The notes beneath the pieces are model-generated. The model was not told where the DNA came from. It saw only the letters and a list, made by a program, of their open reading frames with translations, and did no database searches. A stretch of DNA of 64,000 nucleotides from JANJTB01 sp032027125. GTDB taxonomy: Bacteria; Bacteroidota; Ignavibacteria; Kapaibacteriales; UBA2268. The stretch lies in NCBI GenBank assembly GCA_032027125.1, contig JAVSMQ010000001.1, positions 728,006 through 792,005 of the forward strand. Reading direction: 5' to 3'. Made by a program: the position numbers and the translations under genes. Of the stretch, positions 34,228 to 44,091 are shown piece after piece; position 1 is the first letter of the stretch, and the number at the start of each line of letters is the position of its first letter.

Positions 34228-35541
34228 TCAGGTGCCTGCGTTATAATTATTTATATAATCGAGCTGGTCCTGAGTTAATTTGTCAATTTTAAGATTTGAC
34301 ATATCGAGTTTAGTACGGGCAACAAATTCATCCTGTTCAACCGGAATATCCATAACTGCAACCGGCATTTTCTCGCCTGATTTATATCTTTCAATCAGTG
34401 AAAGATGAGCCATAAACTGATTTGCAAATGACATATCCATAACTTCGGAAGGATGACCTTCAGCAGCAGCAAGATTAATCAATCTGCCCTGAGCCAGTAA
34501 AAATATGCGTTTGCCGTTTTTGAGTGTATATTCTTCGCAATTTGGTCTGATTGTACGTTTGCTGACAGATATTTCCTCGAGTTCGGGAATGTTGATTTCT
34601 GCATCATAATGACCTGTATTACAAACAATAGCACCGTCTTTCATTGATTCGAAGTGCCATTTGCGGATAATATCCTTAACACCGGTAGCTGTACAGAAAA
34701 TATCACCGGTTTTGGCAGCATCATCCATAGTCATTACTTCGTGACCTTCGAGAGTAGCCTTTAAAGCTGCTGTAGCCTTAACTTCAGTTATGATAGTGTT
34801 CGAGCCCATTCCTTTAGCTCTTTTTGCAACACCCGAGCCGCAATGACCGTGACCGGAGACTACAAAGTTCTTTCCGGCAAGCAGTACAGAAGTTGCTCTG
34901 ATAATACCATCTAAGGTAGATTGACCGGTTCCGTAAACGTTATCGAAATCCCATTTGGTTTCTGCATCATTAACAGCATAAACCGGGTATAGAAGCTGAC
35001 CTGCAGCTGCACGTGAACGTAGTCTGTGAACGCCTGTTGTAGTTTCTTCCGAACCGCCGATAATATGGTTTACAGCCAAATCTTTATATTTTTCGTGAAC
35101 TGTATCAATCAAATCGCAGCCGTCATCAAGTGTAAGATGGGGTTTTGCATCAATTGTACGCTCAATACACCAGTAAAAATCTTCCATATTGCCATACCAA
35201 GCATAAATCTGCACGCCATGTGCGGCAAGTGCAGCAGCTACAGCATCATTTGTTGACAGAGGATTACATCCTGACCATAATACTTCTGCTCCGGCAGCCT
35301 GAAGTGTTTTGATAAGTACTGCGGTTTCTTTTGTAACGTGCAGACAGCCAGCGATTTTATAACCTGCAAAAGGTTTTGTTTCACTGTATTTTTTGCTTAA
35401 ACCCATCAAGACAGGCATTTTAGTTTCAGCCCATTCGATGAGTAGTTTACCTTCTTCTGCAAGAGAAATATCCCTTACGCAATACTGTCCTTCAACTTGT
35501 GAAAATTTACCTTCAGCTTTTTTTTGAGGTATATTTGACAT
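34228..35541 (-). CDS. ahcY: Adenosylhomocysteinase (SAH hydrolase)
   Basis: 437 residues. It converts S-adenosylhomocysteine to adenosine and homocysteine, recycling the product of methyl transfers. AGCLHVTKETAVLIKTLQAA near residue 63, a GHGHCGSGVAKRAKGMGS Rossmann motif near 230 (NAD binding), and CNTGHYDAEINIPEL near 310 are diagnostic. It starts 20 bp downstream of the metK stop, so synthesis and recycling of the methyl donor cycle are co-expressed. No SAH or SAM riboswitch is seen upstream. Confidence 0.97.
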   Translation of the reverse strand: MSNIPQKKAEGKFSQVEGQYCVRDISLAEEGKLLIEWAETKMPVLMGLSKKYSETKPFAGYKIAGCLHVTKETAVLIKTLQAAGAEVLWSGCNPLSTNDAVAAALAAHGVQIYAWYGNMEDFYWCIERTIDAKPHLTLDDGCDLIDTVHEKYKDLAVNHIIGGSEETTTGVHRLRSRAAAGQLLYPVYAVNDAETKWDFDNVYGTGQSTLDGIIRATSVLLAGKNFVVSGHGHCGSGVAKRAKGMGSNTIITEVKATAALKATLEGHEVMTMDDAAKTGDIFCTATGVKDIIRKWHFESMKDGAIVCNTGHYDAEINIPELEEISVSKRTIRPNCEEYTLKNGKRIFLLAQGRLINLAAAEGHPSEVMDMSFANQFMAHLSLIERYKSGEKMPVAVMDIPVEQDEFVARTKLDMSNLKIDKLTQDQLDYINNYNAGT

Positions 35542-35561
35542 TTTTATATCCTATTTTTTAA

Positions 35562-36707
35562 TTATGCAAAATTCTTTTTAAATAAATCTACTATATCAGT
35601 TCTTTCCCAGGGGAATTCATTTCTGCCAAAGTGTCCGTATGCTGCAGTCGCTCTGAAAATCGGTCTTCTTAAACCGAATCTTTCGATTATTGCAGCCGGT
35701 GACAGGTCAATATTATCTTTTACAAATTTATCGAGAAGCCTATCGTTAACTTTTGAAGTTCCGTGTGTATTTACAAGTATTGAAACAGGCTGGGCAATTC
35801 CGATTGCATACGAAAGCTGAATTGTACATTCTGATGCAATGCCCGAAGCAACAATATTTTTGGCAAGGTATCTTGCAGCATAAGCCGCCGAGCGGTCAAC
35901 TTTTGTAGAATCCTTACCCGAGAAAGCACCGCCGCCATGCGGAGCACGTCCGCCGTAAGTATCAACAATTATTTTTCTTCCGGTAAGACCTGTATCTCCG
36001 TGCGGACCACCGATAACAAAATTACCAGTCGGATTAACATAATATTTTGTATTGGAATCTAAATATTCTGAAGGAATTATATTATTAATAACATTCTTAA
36101 TGACATCTTCCTTTATTCTTGATTGAGGTATGTCCGGGTCATGCTGAGTAGATATAACAACGGTATCAACCCTTAATATTTCACCTTTGTCGGAATACTC
36201 GATTGTAACCTGTGATTTAGAGTCAGGTCTGAGATATTCCATTATACCTTCCTGACGACGCAAATCGGCAAGACGTTTAACGAGCTTGTGGGCATAAGTA
36301 ATTGTGGCAGGCATAAGCTCTTCAGTTTCGTTGATAGCATATCCAAACATCATACCCTGGTCACCGGCACCGCCTGTATCAACACCCATTGCGATGTCTG
36401 ATGACTGCTGGTTAATAACATTTATAACCGCTGCTGAATCAGCATCGAATCTTAGACCGTTTTTATCATAACCGATATCGCGTATAACACCGCGAACCAG
36501 ACTTTGTAAATCAACATAAGTGTTTGTTTTAATTTCACCGCCAACAACAATCATTCCCGTTGTAGCATAACATTCACAAGCCACTCTGCTTGATGGGTCA
36601 TCGGTCAGCATCGCATCCAAAACAGCGTCAGAAACCTGATCGCATATTTTATCGGGATGCCCTTCTGAGACCGATTCCGAAGTAAATAAATAAGAATTAT
36701 TAGACAT
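35562..36707 (-). CDS. metK: S-adenosylmethionine synthetase
   Basis: 381 residues from the ATG at 36707 (MSNNSYLFTS); an upstream in-frame start at 36770 overlaps the preceding gene and is unlikely. Catalyses ATP + methionine to SAM. Signatures: SVSEGHPDKICDQVSDAVLD near residue 12, GAGDQGMMFGYA near 118, and GGGAFSGKDSTKVDRSAAY near 260. The gene starts 28 bp after the nucleotidyltransferase and precedes ahcY, forming a methyl-cycle operon. Confidence 0.97.
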   Translation of the reverse strand: MSNNSYLFTSESVSEGHPDKICDQVSDAVLDAMLTDDPSSRVACECYATTGMIVVGGEIKTNTYVDLQSLVRGVIRDIGYDKNGLRFDADSAAVINVINQQSSDIAMGVDTGGAGDQGMMFGYAINETEELMPATITYAHKLVKRLADLRRQEGIMEYLRPDSKSQVTIEYSDKGEILRVDTVVISTQHDPDIPQSRIKEDVIKNVINNIIPSEYLDSNTKYYVNPTGNFVIGGPHGDTGLTGRKIIVDTYGGRAPHGGGAFSGKDSTKVDRSAAYAARYLAKNIVASGIASECTIQLSYAIGIAQPVSILVNTHGTSKVNDRLLDKFVKDNIDLSPAAIIERFGLRRPIFRATAAYGHFGRNEFPWERTDIVDLFKKNFA

Positions 36708-36735
36708 TTTTATTATATCTCTTAAGATTAAACAA

Positions 36736-37716
36736 TTAACTTTCTGAAATTTGGCTCGAATCACCGACATTTAACTTATGGAACTGTCCTTTAACATCGG
36801 CTTCATTACCGATGATAGATTCTTCGAGCAATGAAGAAACAACTTTTGCATTAAAACTTATTATACTGTTTCGTACTATGCTGTCTTTAACAACAGCGCC
36901 GTCGGCTACTGAAGCATAAGGTCCGATAACTGAACGTTTTATGACTGCCGAGTCCGAAATAAAGACCGGAGGAATAATGATGGAGTCTTTGAATTTCAAC
37001 AGACAAGGCTTTTGGTCGAGTAGAAATCTGTTAGTTGACAACAATGTTTCAGGTTTGCCGCAGTCATACCATCCGTCAACATTGAATGTCGTAAATTGAG
37101 CACCCTTATTAATCATAATCTGAAGTGCGTCTGTCAATTGCAACTCACCTCTTGTCCTGATATCTTTTGACATTAACTCATCAAGACTTTCCTTCAATAA
37201 ATTCGTATCCTGAATATGATACAAGCCTACAATTGCAAGTTTTGAAACAGGGTCTTCAGGTTTTTCGATTAATTTTGTAATTTTATTATCAATACCCTTT
37301 ACTACTACACCAAATCTCCTTGGGTCTTCTACTGCTTTTACACCGATTGAATTTGTTCCGGATTTTAGAGCAAGTGCCAAATCAACATCAAATATAGTAT
37401 CACCAAGTATTATCATGAGGGGTTCGTCGCCGTAAGTATCTCTACCAATCCAGATAGCATGACCCAAACCAAGTCTCTGCTCCTGAACAACAAAGTCAAA
37501 ATCCATCATTGAGTACCGCTCATTTACATACTCTTCAACAAGTTTCCCCATATAACCTGTAATGATTGTAGCTTTTGTTACAGACTGCTCTAACAACGCA
37601 TCAAGAATGTGACCTAAAATAGGTTTTCCTGCAACATTCAAAAGAACTTTCGGCAAAGAATATGTATGGGGTCTCAAACGTGTACCGACCCCGGCAACCG
37701 GAATTACTGCTCTCAT
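36736..37716 (-). CDS. Sugar-phosphate nucleotidyltransferase (GlmU/RmlA-like)
   Basis: 326 residues. The pyrophosphorylase motif MRAVIPVAGVGTRLRPHTYS starts the protein, PKVLLNVAGKPILGHIL follows, and LMIILGDTIFDVDLAL near residue 98 carries the metal-binding Asp. Residues about 235-320 form a left-handed beta-helix tail (SAVIKRSVIGPYASVADGAV). This combination matches bacterial NDP-sugar pyrophosphorylases making UDP- or dTDP-glucose-type precursors. A TATTTTTG box (minus strand, 37754-37761) could be a Bacteroidota -7 element for this operon, but the -33 box is weak. Confidence 0.85.
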   Translation of the reverse strand: MRAVIPVAGVGTRLRPHTYSLPKVLLNVAGKPILGHILDALLEQSVTKATIITGYMGKLVEEYVNERYSMMDFDFVVQEQRLGLGHAIWIGRDTYGDEPLMIILGDTIFDVDLALALKSGTNSIGVKAVEDPRRFGVVVKGIDNKITKLIEKPEDPVSKLAIVGLYHIQDTNLLKESLDELMSKDIRTRGELQLTDALQIMINKGAQFTTFNVDGWYDCGKPETLLSTNRFLLDQKPCLLKFKDSIIIPPVFISDSAVIKRSVIGPYASVADGAVVKDSIVRNSIISFNAKVVSSLLEESIIGNEADVKGQFHKLNVGDSSQISES

Positions 37717-37821
37717 TAAATATTAATTCTCATTTAAAAGTAAAATGTATTTACAAAAATACGAATATAGTTTTACTAAATTCGTATTTCTAAACAACTT
37801 ATTTTATTTAATCATCATTTT

Positions 37822-40236
37822 TTACTGTATTCTGATTTGCTTTCCGACCTGCAGTTTATTTTCATCAATGTTTTTATTTATGTTTTTTAATGAGCTTACT
37901 GATACTCCGAATTTCTCGGCAATCTCTCCTAGAGTATCTCCACGGCGTACTTTGTAATACTTCGGTGAATTCTTTACTTTTGATGATTTTGCTCCTGTAC
38001 TTCCTTTTGTAACAATACCGGCATAAATTGTAAGACTTGTACTTGAATAAACTGTATTGCCTTTTATGATTTGAGAATTCCAGGTTTTGATTTCATCTTC
38101 TGTAACGCCATACTTTGCAGCTATAGTAGATAAATTTTCACCGGATTTAACAACATGAACAACCTTATTTGAGCCCTGTGCATTATTCTCAACTGCAAAT
38201 TCACTCTTGGTAATGATTTTAAGTATCTGACCTTTTCTGATATGATTTTTTTTGCTAATCTTGTTATTTGACTTTATATCGGCAATTGTTAGACCATAAT
38301 CATCTGCTATTTGAGCAAGTGTTTCACCGGCTTTTACTTTATGTTTGATTACTTTATCTTTTTTCTCAAGTTTAGTAATCTGAGGGGTTACAGAATTTTG
38401 GGAATCATTAATAACACTTTCAACAGGCACTGACTTAACCCATAACTCTCTGCCTGAAACTACATTCTCATTATTATCACTGATATTATTTAATCTGCGT
38501 AATTCTGCAATATCCATTGAATATTTTTTTGCAATACTAAACAGGGTTTCACCTTTTGCAACGGTATGCTTGACACTTTCTTTTTTAATTGCTGAGTTTA
38601 TCTTTTCAGATTCAATTTCAGTTTCACCGGCATCTTTCTTAATGATGTTTGCAAGATATTTACCATTGACCGGAATAATTAGTGTAGTACCTTTTTTGAG
38701 TTTTGCCCTTGAGCCGCTGAGATTATTTACCGCTACAATATCATTTACATCAATTCCGTATTTTCGGGAAATTGAACTGATTGATTCTTTTTTAGCAACT
38801 ACATGATTAACAAAAGGTGTTTTTTCCTCATCAGTTAATAAAGGATAATTTTTAGCAAATATTTCTTTTCTGCCGGGAGGTAATTTCAAATGATATGGCA
38901 ATGCATCCGGCGGAGTACATTCTTTCAGAAGTTCAGTATTTAACATTTTAATGGTGTCGAGCGATATTCCTGCAGCTTTAGCAAGTGCCGTAAGATTTAT
39001 CGAAGAATCTATAACTATTGTTTCATACTTATATTCATCCTGAAATACGAGTGAATCGGGGTCAAATCCGTAAGAAACAGGATTCATGGCTATTTTTGCT
39101 GCTGCAATATATTGCGGAACGTAACCACGGGTTTCACGCGGGAGATTTTCCCTTACATCCCAATAATTAGCATTAGGTTTATTTGTACGTCTGATTGAAC
39201 GTGCGACACATCCTGCTCCGCAATTATATGCAGCCAAAGCAAGATACCAGTCACCAAATTCACTGTATAAATCTCTCAGATGTCTCATTGCGGCACGGGT
39301 TGCTTTTTCAGGCTCCCGACGTTCATCAATGAATATCGAATTGTTTTTATTAAGACTGTACATCTCTCCGGTAGCACGCATAAACTGCCATAAACCGATA
39401 GCTTTAGCTGAAGATACAATTGTTGGATTTAATCCGCTTTCTATCATAGAGAGGTAAATGATTTCCAAAGGTACATTTTCTTCACGGGCAATTCGTTTCA
39501 TCATAGGAAACCACTTGGAACTTCTTTCCAGCCATCGGCTAAAAATCTTTTTCCCCTGTCCTCTTGTCAAAAACTGAATACTTCTTTCAACAGTAACATG
39601 GTCATCCATTGGAATTATAAGAGTATCCGGACCTTTCTGCAGTTTAGAATAATTGGCAGATTGTTTATAAACAGCATCCTTTTCGGCATCTTTGGCAGCC
39701 AGTTCAAGCGGCTCTATGACATCAATTTCTCTGAATAATATTTCCCTGATTATAAAAATCGGAGAATTTTCATCCAAAAATTCAATACTTTTTACATAAT
39801 TTTCGTAATCGTCAATTACAGATTGGGCTAAATCTGTAAATTCCTTGCTTTCTTCAATACCGGGCGTAACAGACATTTGATTCAGTTTTTCGATAGAGGC
39901 ATCGAAATAACGGGCTGCACGGGCTGTATCTCGTTTTTGAATCAATATGAGAGCCTGATAGTATTTCTGTCGGGCGAATTCAAGATTATTCTTAAATTCA
40001 TCGGTTTTAAATTTATTAGTGGGAGTTTTAGTGTCATCTAAATCGGAATATGCGTCAGGGAAAACCTCTCTGCCTCTTCCTGACCTCTCGTCATTTACAT
40101 GTCTTCTTTCTCTTGTTGCAGCATTAGGGTAACCGGCTTTTGTCTGTGAATAGATATCAACAGATAAAAACAAGAGTACAAGGGGAATAATCAGAAGATA
40201 AGACATCGGTCCTGCCAACTTTATTGATGATTTCAT
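37822..40236 (-). CDS. LysM-domain lytic transglycosylase (MltD-type)
   Basis: About 804 residues from the ATG at 40236 (MKSSIKLAGP), with a signal peptide ending near SVDIYSQ; longer starts to 40290 exist. An SLT catalytic domain near residue 250 shows IYLSMIESGLNPTIVSSAKA with the catalytic Glu, then GLWQFMRATGEMYSL, and LALAAYNCGAGCVARSIRR near 330. At least five LysM repeats fill the C-terminal half (KHTVAKGETLFSIAKKYS, KHKVKAGETLAQIADDYG, HVVKSGENLSTIAAKYG, YYKVRRGDTLGEIAEKFG and one more), with one further degenerate copy. It cleaves peptidoglycan in the periplasm. Confidence 0.92.
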   Translation of the reverse strand: MKSSIKLAGPMSYLLIIPLVLLFLSVDIYSQTKAGYPNAATRERRHVNDERSGRGREVFPDAYSDLDDTKTPTNKFKTDEFKNNLEFARQKYYQALILIQKRDTARAARYFDASIEKLNQMSVTPGIEESKEFTDLAQSVIDDYENYVKSIEFLDENSPIFIIREILFREIDVIEPLELAAKDAEKDAVYKQSANYSKLQKGPDTLIIPMDDHVTVERSIQFLTRGQGKKIFSRWLERSSKWFPMMKRIAREENVPLEIIYLSMIESGLNPTIVSSAKAIGLWQFMRATGEMYSLNKNNSIFIDERREPEKATRAAMRHLRDLYSEFGDWYLALAAYNCGAGCVARSIRRTNKPNANYWDVRENLPRETRGYVPQYIAAAKIAMNPVSYGFDPDSLVFQDEYKYETIVIDSSINLTALAKAAGISLDTIKMLNTELLKECTPPDALPYHLKLPPGRKEIFAKNYPLLTDEEKTPFVNHVVAKKESISSISRKYGIDVNDIVAVNNLSGSRAKLKKGTTLIIPVNGKYLANIIKKDAGETEIESEKINSAIKKESVKHTVAKGETLFSIAKKYSMDIAELRRLNNISDNNENVVSGRELWVKSVPVESVINDSQNSVTPQITKLEKKDKVIKHKVKAGETLAQIADDYGLTIADIKSNNKISKKNHIRKGQILKIITKSEFAVENNAQGSNKVVHVVKSGENLSTIAAKYGVTEDEIKTWNSQIIKGNTVYSSTSLTIYAGIVTKGSTGAKSSKVKNSPKYYKVRRGDTLGEIAEKFGVSVSSLKNINKNIDENKLQVGKQIRIQ

Positions 40237-40319
40237 CAAGTTCCTCTTAATTTGACACATAACAAAATTCAATATAATAATTTTATTCATTTATACCAAG
40301 TATTTTTTTAGATTTCGGC

Positions 40320-41126
40320 TTAATTATTTTTAATTTTGCTATAAAAAACAGCAGATAAAAATAATAATGCCTGTAAAATAATTATTACAGCACCGCTTGG
40401 AAAATCCAATTGATAGGAAATTATCAATCCTGCAATTGAACTTACGACACCCATTCCAATTGACCAATAAGTCATATATATGAATCTTTTGGTCATTAAA
40501 CGGGCAAAAGAAGCGGGAATAACAATATAAGCTGTAATTAGTATAATTCCTACAATTTTGATTGCCAGAACTACTGTAATGGCAGTCATTATCATAAGTG
40601 TGTAATCATCTGCCACAACAGGCAGTTTGTCGGCTTTGGCAAGCTCTCGGTCAAACGTTGCATAAGCCCATCTTCCCCAGTATAGTTTAAATGTAATTAA
40701 TGTTACAATGACTAATGACACGGATATCCAGATATCAGATTCTGTAACAGTCAGTATCGAGCCAAAAAGATAAGTATAGGCATCCGCCGAATAATCATCC
40801 TTTAATGACAGAAATATTATTCCTAATGCCACCGATACTGAATAAAGTATTCCAATTATAGAATCCGTTGAAATTTTGGTGTACTCTTTAAGATAGACTG
40901 TCAAAACTGCTATAAAAAGTGTAAATGGCACGGCGGTAATGAGCGGCTCTATACCTAACAGTAATCCGAGAGCTACACCGCCAAAAGCAGCGTGAGCCAA
41001 TCCGGAACCGATATAGCTGATTCGGCGCTGTACCACAAAAACGCCGAAATAACTTGCAGCAAATCCAATCAGGATACCGGCAAGTAATGCTCTTTGAAGA
41101 AAAGGATACCCGAACATTTCAATCAT
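40320..41126 (-). CDS. Metal ABC transporter permease (ZnuB-like)
   Basis: 268 residues with eight or so transmembrane helices and the ABC-3 permease pattern (LAGILIGFAASYFGVFVVQR, GSGLAHAAFGGVALGLLLG). This is the membrane channel of a zinc or manganese importer. It overlaps the ATPase gene by 8 bp and ends the three-gene import operon. The order here is binding protein, ATPase, permease. Confidence 0.9.
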   Translation of the reverse strand: MIEMFGYPFLQRALLAGILIGFAASYFGVFVVQRRISYIGSGLAHAAFGGVALGLLLGIEPLITAVPFTLFIAVLTVYLKEYTKISTDSIIGILYSVSVALGIIFLSLKDDYSADAYTYLFGSILTVTESDIWISVSLVIVTLITFKLYWGRWAYATFDRELAKADKLPVVADDYTLMIMTAITVVLAIKIVGIILITAYIVIPASFARLMTKRFIYMTYWSIGMGVVSSIAGLIISYQLDFPSGAVIIILQALLFLSAVFYSKIKNN

Positions 41127-41874
41127 GGTTCAATTCCTTTAATCCGAATTTAATTCCATGGTCGTGTCCCAGATGCGAGAAAGTTTTTTGAAGATTGGAA
41201 TCTGTGAATGCCGATTCTGAATTTCCGAAATAAATCTGCTGCTTGTTTAATAATAGTGTATAGTTTGTGTGGTGGTATGCTGCAGACCAGTCATGAGTTA
41301 CCATTAATACTGTTGTATTGTACTGTTTGTTGTAGTGTGAAATTATTTGATTGACACTTTTTTCGCATACGAGGTCTATTCCTGTAGCCGGTTCGTCTAA
41401 CAATAATATTGCCGGATTTGTAATCAGGCATCTTGCAAGATAGACACGCTGCAGTTCTCCTCCTGAAAGCTTTTGAAGCTGCTTTTCGGCAAGATGTCCG
41501 GCAGATAGTTTATCCAGCATATCCAAAGCGAGATTTCTTTGCTCTTTTGTTACATTTCCAAGCCATTTCTTTTGCAAACCGCTGAGAACCAGTTCTAATG
41601 CAATTGCAGGAAATGAACGGTCAAGTGTTTTTATTTGGGGTACATAAGCAATCCTGACAGATTGATTAGTTTGTTTATCATTTAGAACTGAAATACTGCC
41701 TGTATAATTTGAATTTAATCCCAATAGAGATTTAAGTAAAGTAGTTTTTCCTGAACCATTCGGTCCGACAATTGCGGTATATGAACCGACGGGAACATCG
41801 AACGAAATATCATTTAAAATAATATTTTTATCAAAGCTTACATTTAGGTTTTTTACGCTGACGGCGTTGCTCAT
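41119..41874 (-). CDS. Metal ABC transporter ATP-binding protein (ZnuC-like)
   Basis: 251 residues: Walker A AIVGPNGSGKTTLLKSLLG near residue 34, signature KLSGGELQRVYLARCL near 136, Walker B AILLLDEPATGIDLV near 155, switch His in LMVTHDWSAAYHH near 193. Overlaps the permease gene by 8 bp and starts 5 bp after the binding-protein gene. Confidence 0.92.
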   Translation of the reverse strand: MSNAVSVKNLNVSFDKNIILNDISFDVPVGSYTAIVGPNGSGKTTLLKSLLGLNSNYTGSISVLNDKQTNQSVRIAYVPQIKTLDRSFPAIALELVLSGLQKKWLGNVTKEQRNLALDMLDKLSAGHLAEKQLQKLSGGELQRVYLARCLITNPAILLLDEPATGIDLVCEKSVNQIISHYNKQYNTTVLMVTHDWSAAYHHTNYTLLLNKQQIYFGNSESAFTDSNLQKTFSHLGHDHGIKFGLKELNHD

Positions 41875-41879
41875 TACTA

Positions 41880-42776
41880 CTACTTTAATGCCTTATTGAT
41901 AATTTGTGCGTTTTTGATAAGTAAATCTCTGTAAGTATTCATCGTAGTAGAATTACCTTCCGGGTTGATTTCAAACAAATTCACTCCGGCTTCACGGGCT
42001 ATAACCCTTGCTGTTTTTCCGTTTAACTGCGGTTCGGAGAATATAGAACGTACACCGCTCAGCTTTATATCACCGACAAGTTTTGTCAAAAATTTCGGGG
42101 TTGGTTCCTTTCCGGGACTTTCTTCAATTGAACCTGCATAAACAAGATTGTATCTGTTTATTAAATAATTAAAGGACGGGTGATGCAAAAATAACTGCTT
42201 GCCTTCCAGCTCCCCTAAAATTGATTCCAATTGTTTATTAATTTCATCAAGTTCATTCGAGAATTTTTCTGCATTTGCTTTAAATTGTTTTTCTCCTGCC
42301 GGGAAAAGTAAAGCCAGTTTTTCGGTCAACTGACCAATCATAACTTTGACTGTAAGAGGGTCAAGCCAAAAGTGCGGGTCAATTTCACTATTATGATTAT
42401 GAGTTTCACCATCCATTGAATGGTCATGATTACAGCTAAAATAAATCAGATTATCATCAGGAATCATATCAAGCAATTTGATTTTATTTTCAGTCGGTAT
42501 GCCCGAAATCCATCCGTCAAAATTGTCTGCAATGTAGAACAATCCAAGAGCTTTAGATGTTTTTTTTATGTCTCCGGGCTTTGGCAGATAAGTATGAGGT
42601 GATGCTCCTGTCGGGACGATATAATCAACTTTTGCAGCATCTCCGGTTAATTCCGCGAGAATTACATATACGGGATAAGTAGTTGCCATAAACAACGGCT
42701 TATCGTCTGCTGATTTGCTGCATCCGCTAAAAACAAGAGTTGATATAAAAAATATCAATAAACAATATCTAAACAT
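41880..42776 (-). CDS. Metal-binding lipoprotein of an ABC importer (ZnuA-like)
   Basis: 298 residues with a lipoprotein signal (LVFSGC). A His/Asp-rich loop (CNHDHSMDGETHNHN near residue 115) is the zinc-scavenging loop of ZnuA-type proteins. Metal ligands are suggested by GASPHTYLPKPGD near 58, DPHFWLDP near 132, and FLHHPSFNYL near 195. The His loop favours zinc over manganese. It is the first gene of the importer operon, 19 bp after the SurA-like chaperone gene. Confidence 0.9.
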   Translation of the reverse strand: MFRYCLLIFFISTLVFSGCSKSADDKPLFMATTYPVYVILAELTGDAAKVDYIVPTGASPHTYLPKPGDIKKTSKALGLFYIADNFDGWISGIPTENKIKLLDMIPDDNLIYFSCNHDHSMDGETHNHNSEIDPHFWLDPLTVKVMIGQLTEKLALLFPAGEKQFKANAEKFSNELDEINKQLESILGELEGKQLFLHHPSFNYLINRYNLVYAGSIEESPGKEPTPKFLTKLVGDIKLSGVRSIFSEPQLNGKTARVIAREAGVNLFEINPEGNSTTMNTYRDLLIKNAQIINKALK

Positions 42777-42795
42777 TATCGGTTGTTTCCATTTA

Positions 42796-44091
42796 CTAAT
42801 CTTTTACTTCCCAGTAGAGTTCCTTTCTTAATTGTGACAACCATTGAGCATACGAAACTCTTTTTTTGTAATCAATAGTCATCATTTCAATTTCCTTGTA
42901 ATCGTCAGTAAGATTAGCTTTATGTTCGGGTATAAGTTTCTTAATGTAAACAATATGATATGAAGGTTCGACAGGGTCATTTTTATACGAGACTGGGTCA
43001 CTTATTCCGCCTTCTTTAAGTGAATCAATTAAACTTGTTACTGTTTCGGGCAAATCCTTTACGGGTACTTTGCCTATAAATCCACCGAAACCTCTTGTTT
43101 CCTTATCTTCAGAAAACTCCTGAGCGAGTTTTTCGAATGATTCACCTGCTAAAGCACGTTTTTTTATATCTTTAAGCGCATTGACTGCATTATCTGTGTC
43201 ATCACCTGATTGCCCTATCTTGAATAGAATATGCCTAGTATTAATGGCATCGGCTCTTTTTTCTAAAGTCTGAATTATATGAAATCCATAAGGAGTTTCC
43301 ACAGGCATAGAAAGTTCTCCGGTCGAAAGACTGAATGCAGCTTTCTCAAATTCCGGAAAAAGCTTGCCTTTATCAAACCACCCGAGGTCACCGCCTGTAT
43401 TAGCAGTTCCCGGGTCGGAACTGTACTTTTTGGCAAATTCGGCAAAGCTGCCGCCTTCAAGAATAGAATCTCTTACTTTACGTGCAATGTCATAAGTGAT
43501 TTTTTTCTGATCTAAACTTGCTTTCACTTTCTTAACAATATGATACATCTCGACTGATGGCGGAATTAGAGGTAATGAATCTGCATTTGACTTATAAAAT
43601 TCATCAATTTCTTTTTGTGATACTTTTATATCAAGGAATTTTTTTTGAACAAGGTTTTGAACTAAAAGATTTTGCTTGATTTTTTCTCTTATATCATTTT
43701 TAATTCTTGTTATGGACATGCCATAAACCTGTTCAACCCTCTTTTCAGAGCCGAATCTCTGAACTTCCGACTGCAGATGAACTTCCATCCGTTGATTTAT
43801 TTCTTCTTCTGATACTATAATAGAATCAAGCTTTGCTTTGTTTACCATCAGAAGCTGGTCAATCATTCCTTCAAGTATTTTCTTTTTCAAGGATATATCG
43901 TTCAAATCCAGAGTTTTATCGTACTGAGCCATAAAATACAACTGACCATCAACATCAGACTGCATGATAATCTCATCTCCGACAATGGCTGCAATTCTAT
44001 CAAGACTTGAGCCTTCTTTTGTTTCCTGCTGAGCTTTTAAACCAATACAGTACAACATAAAAATCAGAAATATTACAACTGACTTATTCAT
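42796..44091 (-). CDS. SurA-like parvulin peptidyl-prolyl isomerase
   Basis: 431 residues: signal peptide (ending IGLKAQ), a helical chaperone region (IAAIVGDEIIMQSDVDGQ near 32, conserved in SurA), and two parvulin domains at about 175-275 (SVEMYHIVKK to PYGFHIIQTLEK) and 278-385 (TRHILFKIGQSG to SYHIVYIKKL). It should help outer-membrane proteins fold in the periplasm. It starts directly after the upstream PPIase gene stop, so both are one operon. Confidence 0.9.
   Translation of the reverse strand: MNKSVVIFLIFMLYCIGLKAQQETKEGSSLDRIAAIVGDEIIMQSDVDGQLYFMAQYDKTLDLNDISLKKKILEGMIDQLLMVNKAKLDSIIVSEEEINQRMEVHLQSEVQRFGSEKRVEQVYGMSITRIKNDIREKIKQNLLVQNLVQKKFLDIKVSQKEIDEFYKSNADSLPLIPPSVEMYHIVKKVKASLDQKKITYDIARKVRDSILEGGSFAEFAKKYSSDPGTANTGGDLGWFDKGKLFPEFEKAAFSLSTGELSMPVETPYGFHIIQTLEKRADAINTRHILFKIGQSGDDTDNAVNALKDIKKRALAGESFEKLAQEFSEDKETRGFGGFIGKVPVKDLPETVTSLIDSLKEGGISDPVSYKNDPVEPSYHIVYIKKLIPEHKANLTDDYKEIEMMTIDYKKRVSYAQWLSQLRKELYWEVKD

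Noticed and set aside
35541..36770. SAM or SAH riboswitch before metK or ahcY
   Set aside because: The genes are packed 20-28 bp apart and no conserved riboswitch core is visible in the gaps or upstream of the nucleotidyltransferase.
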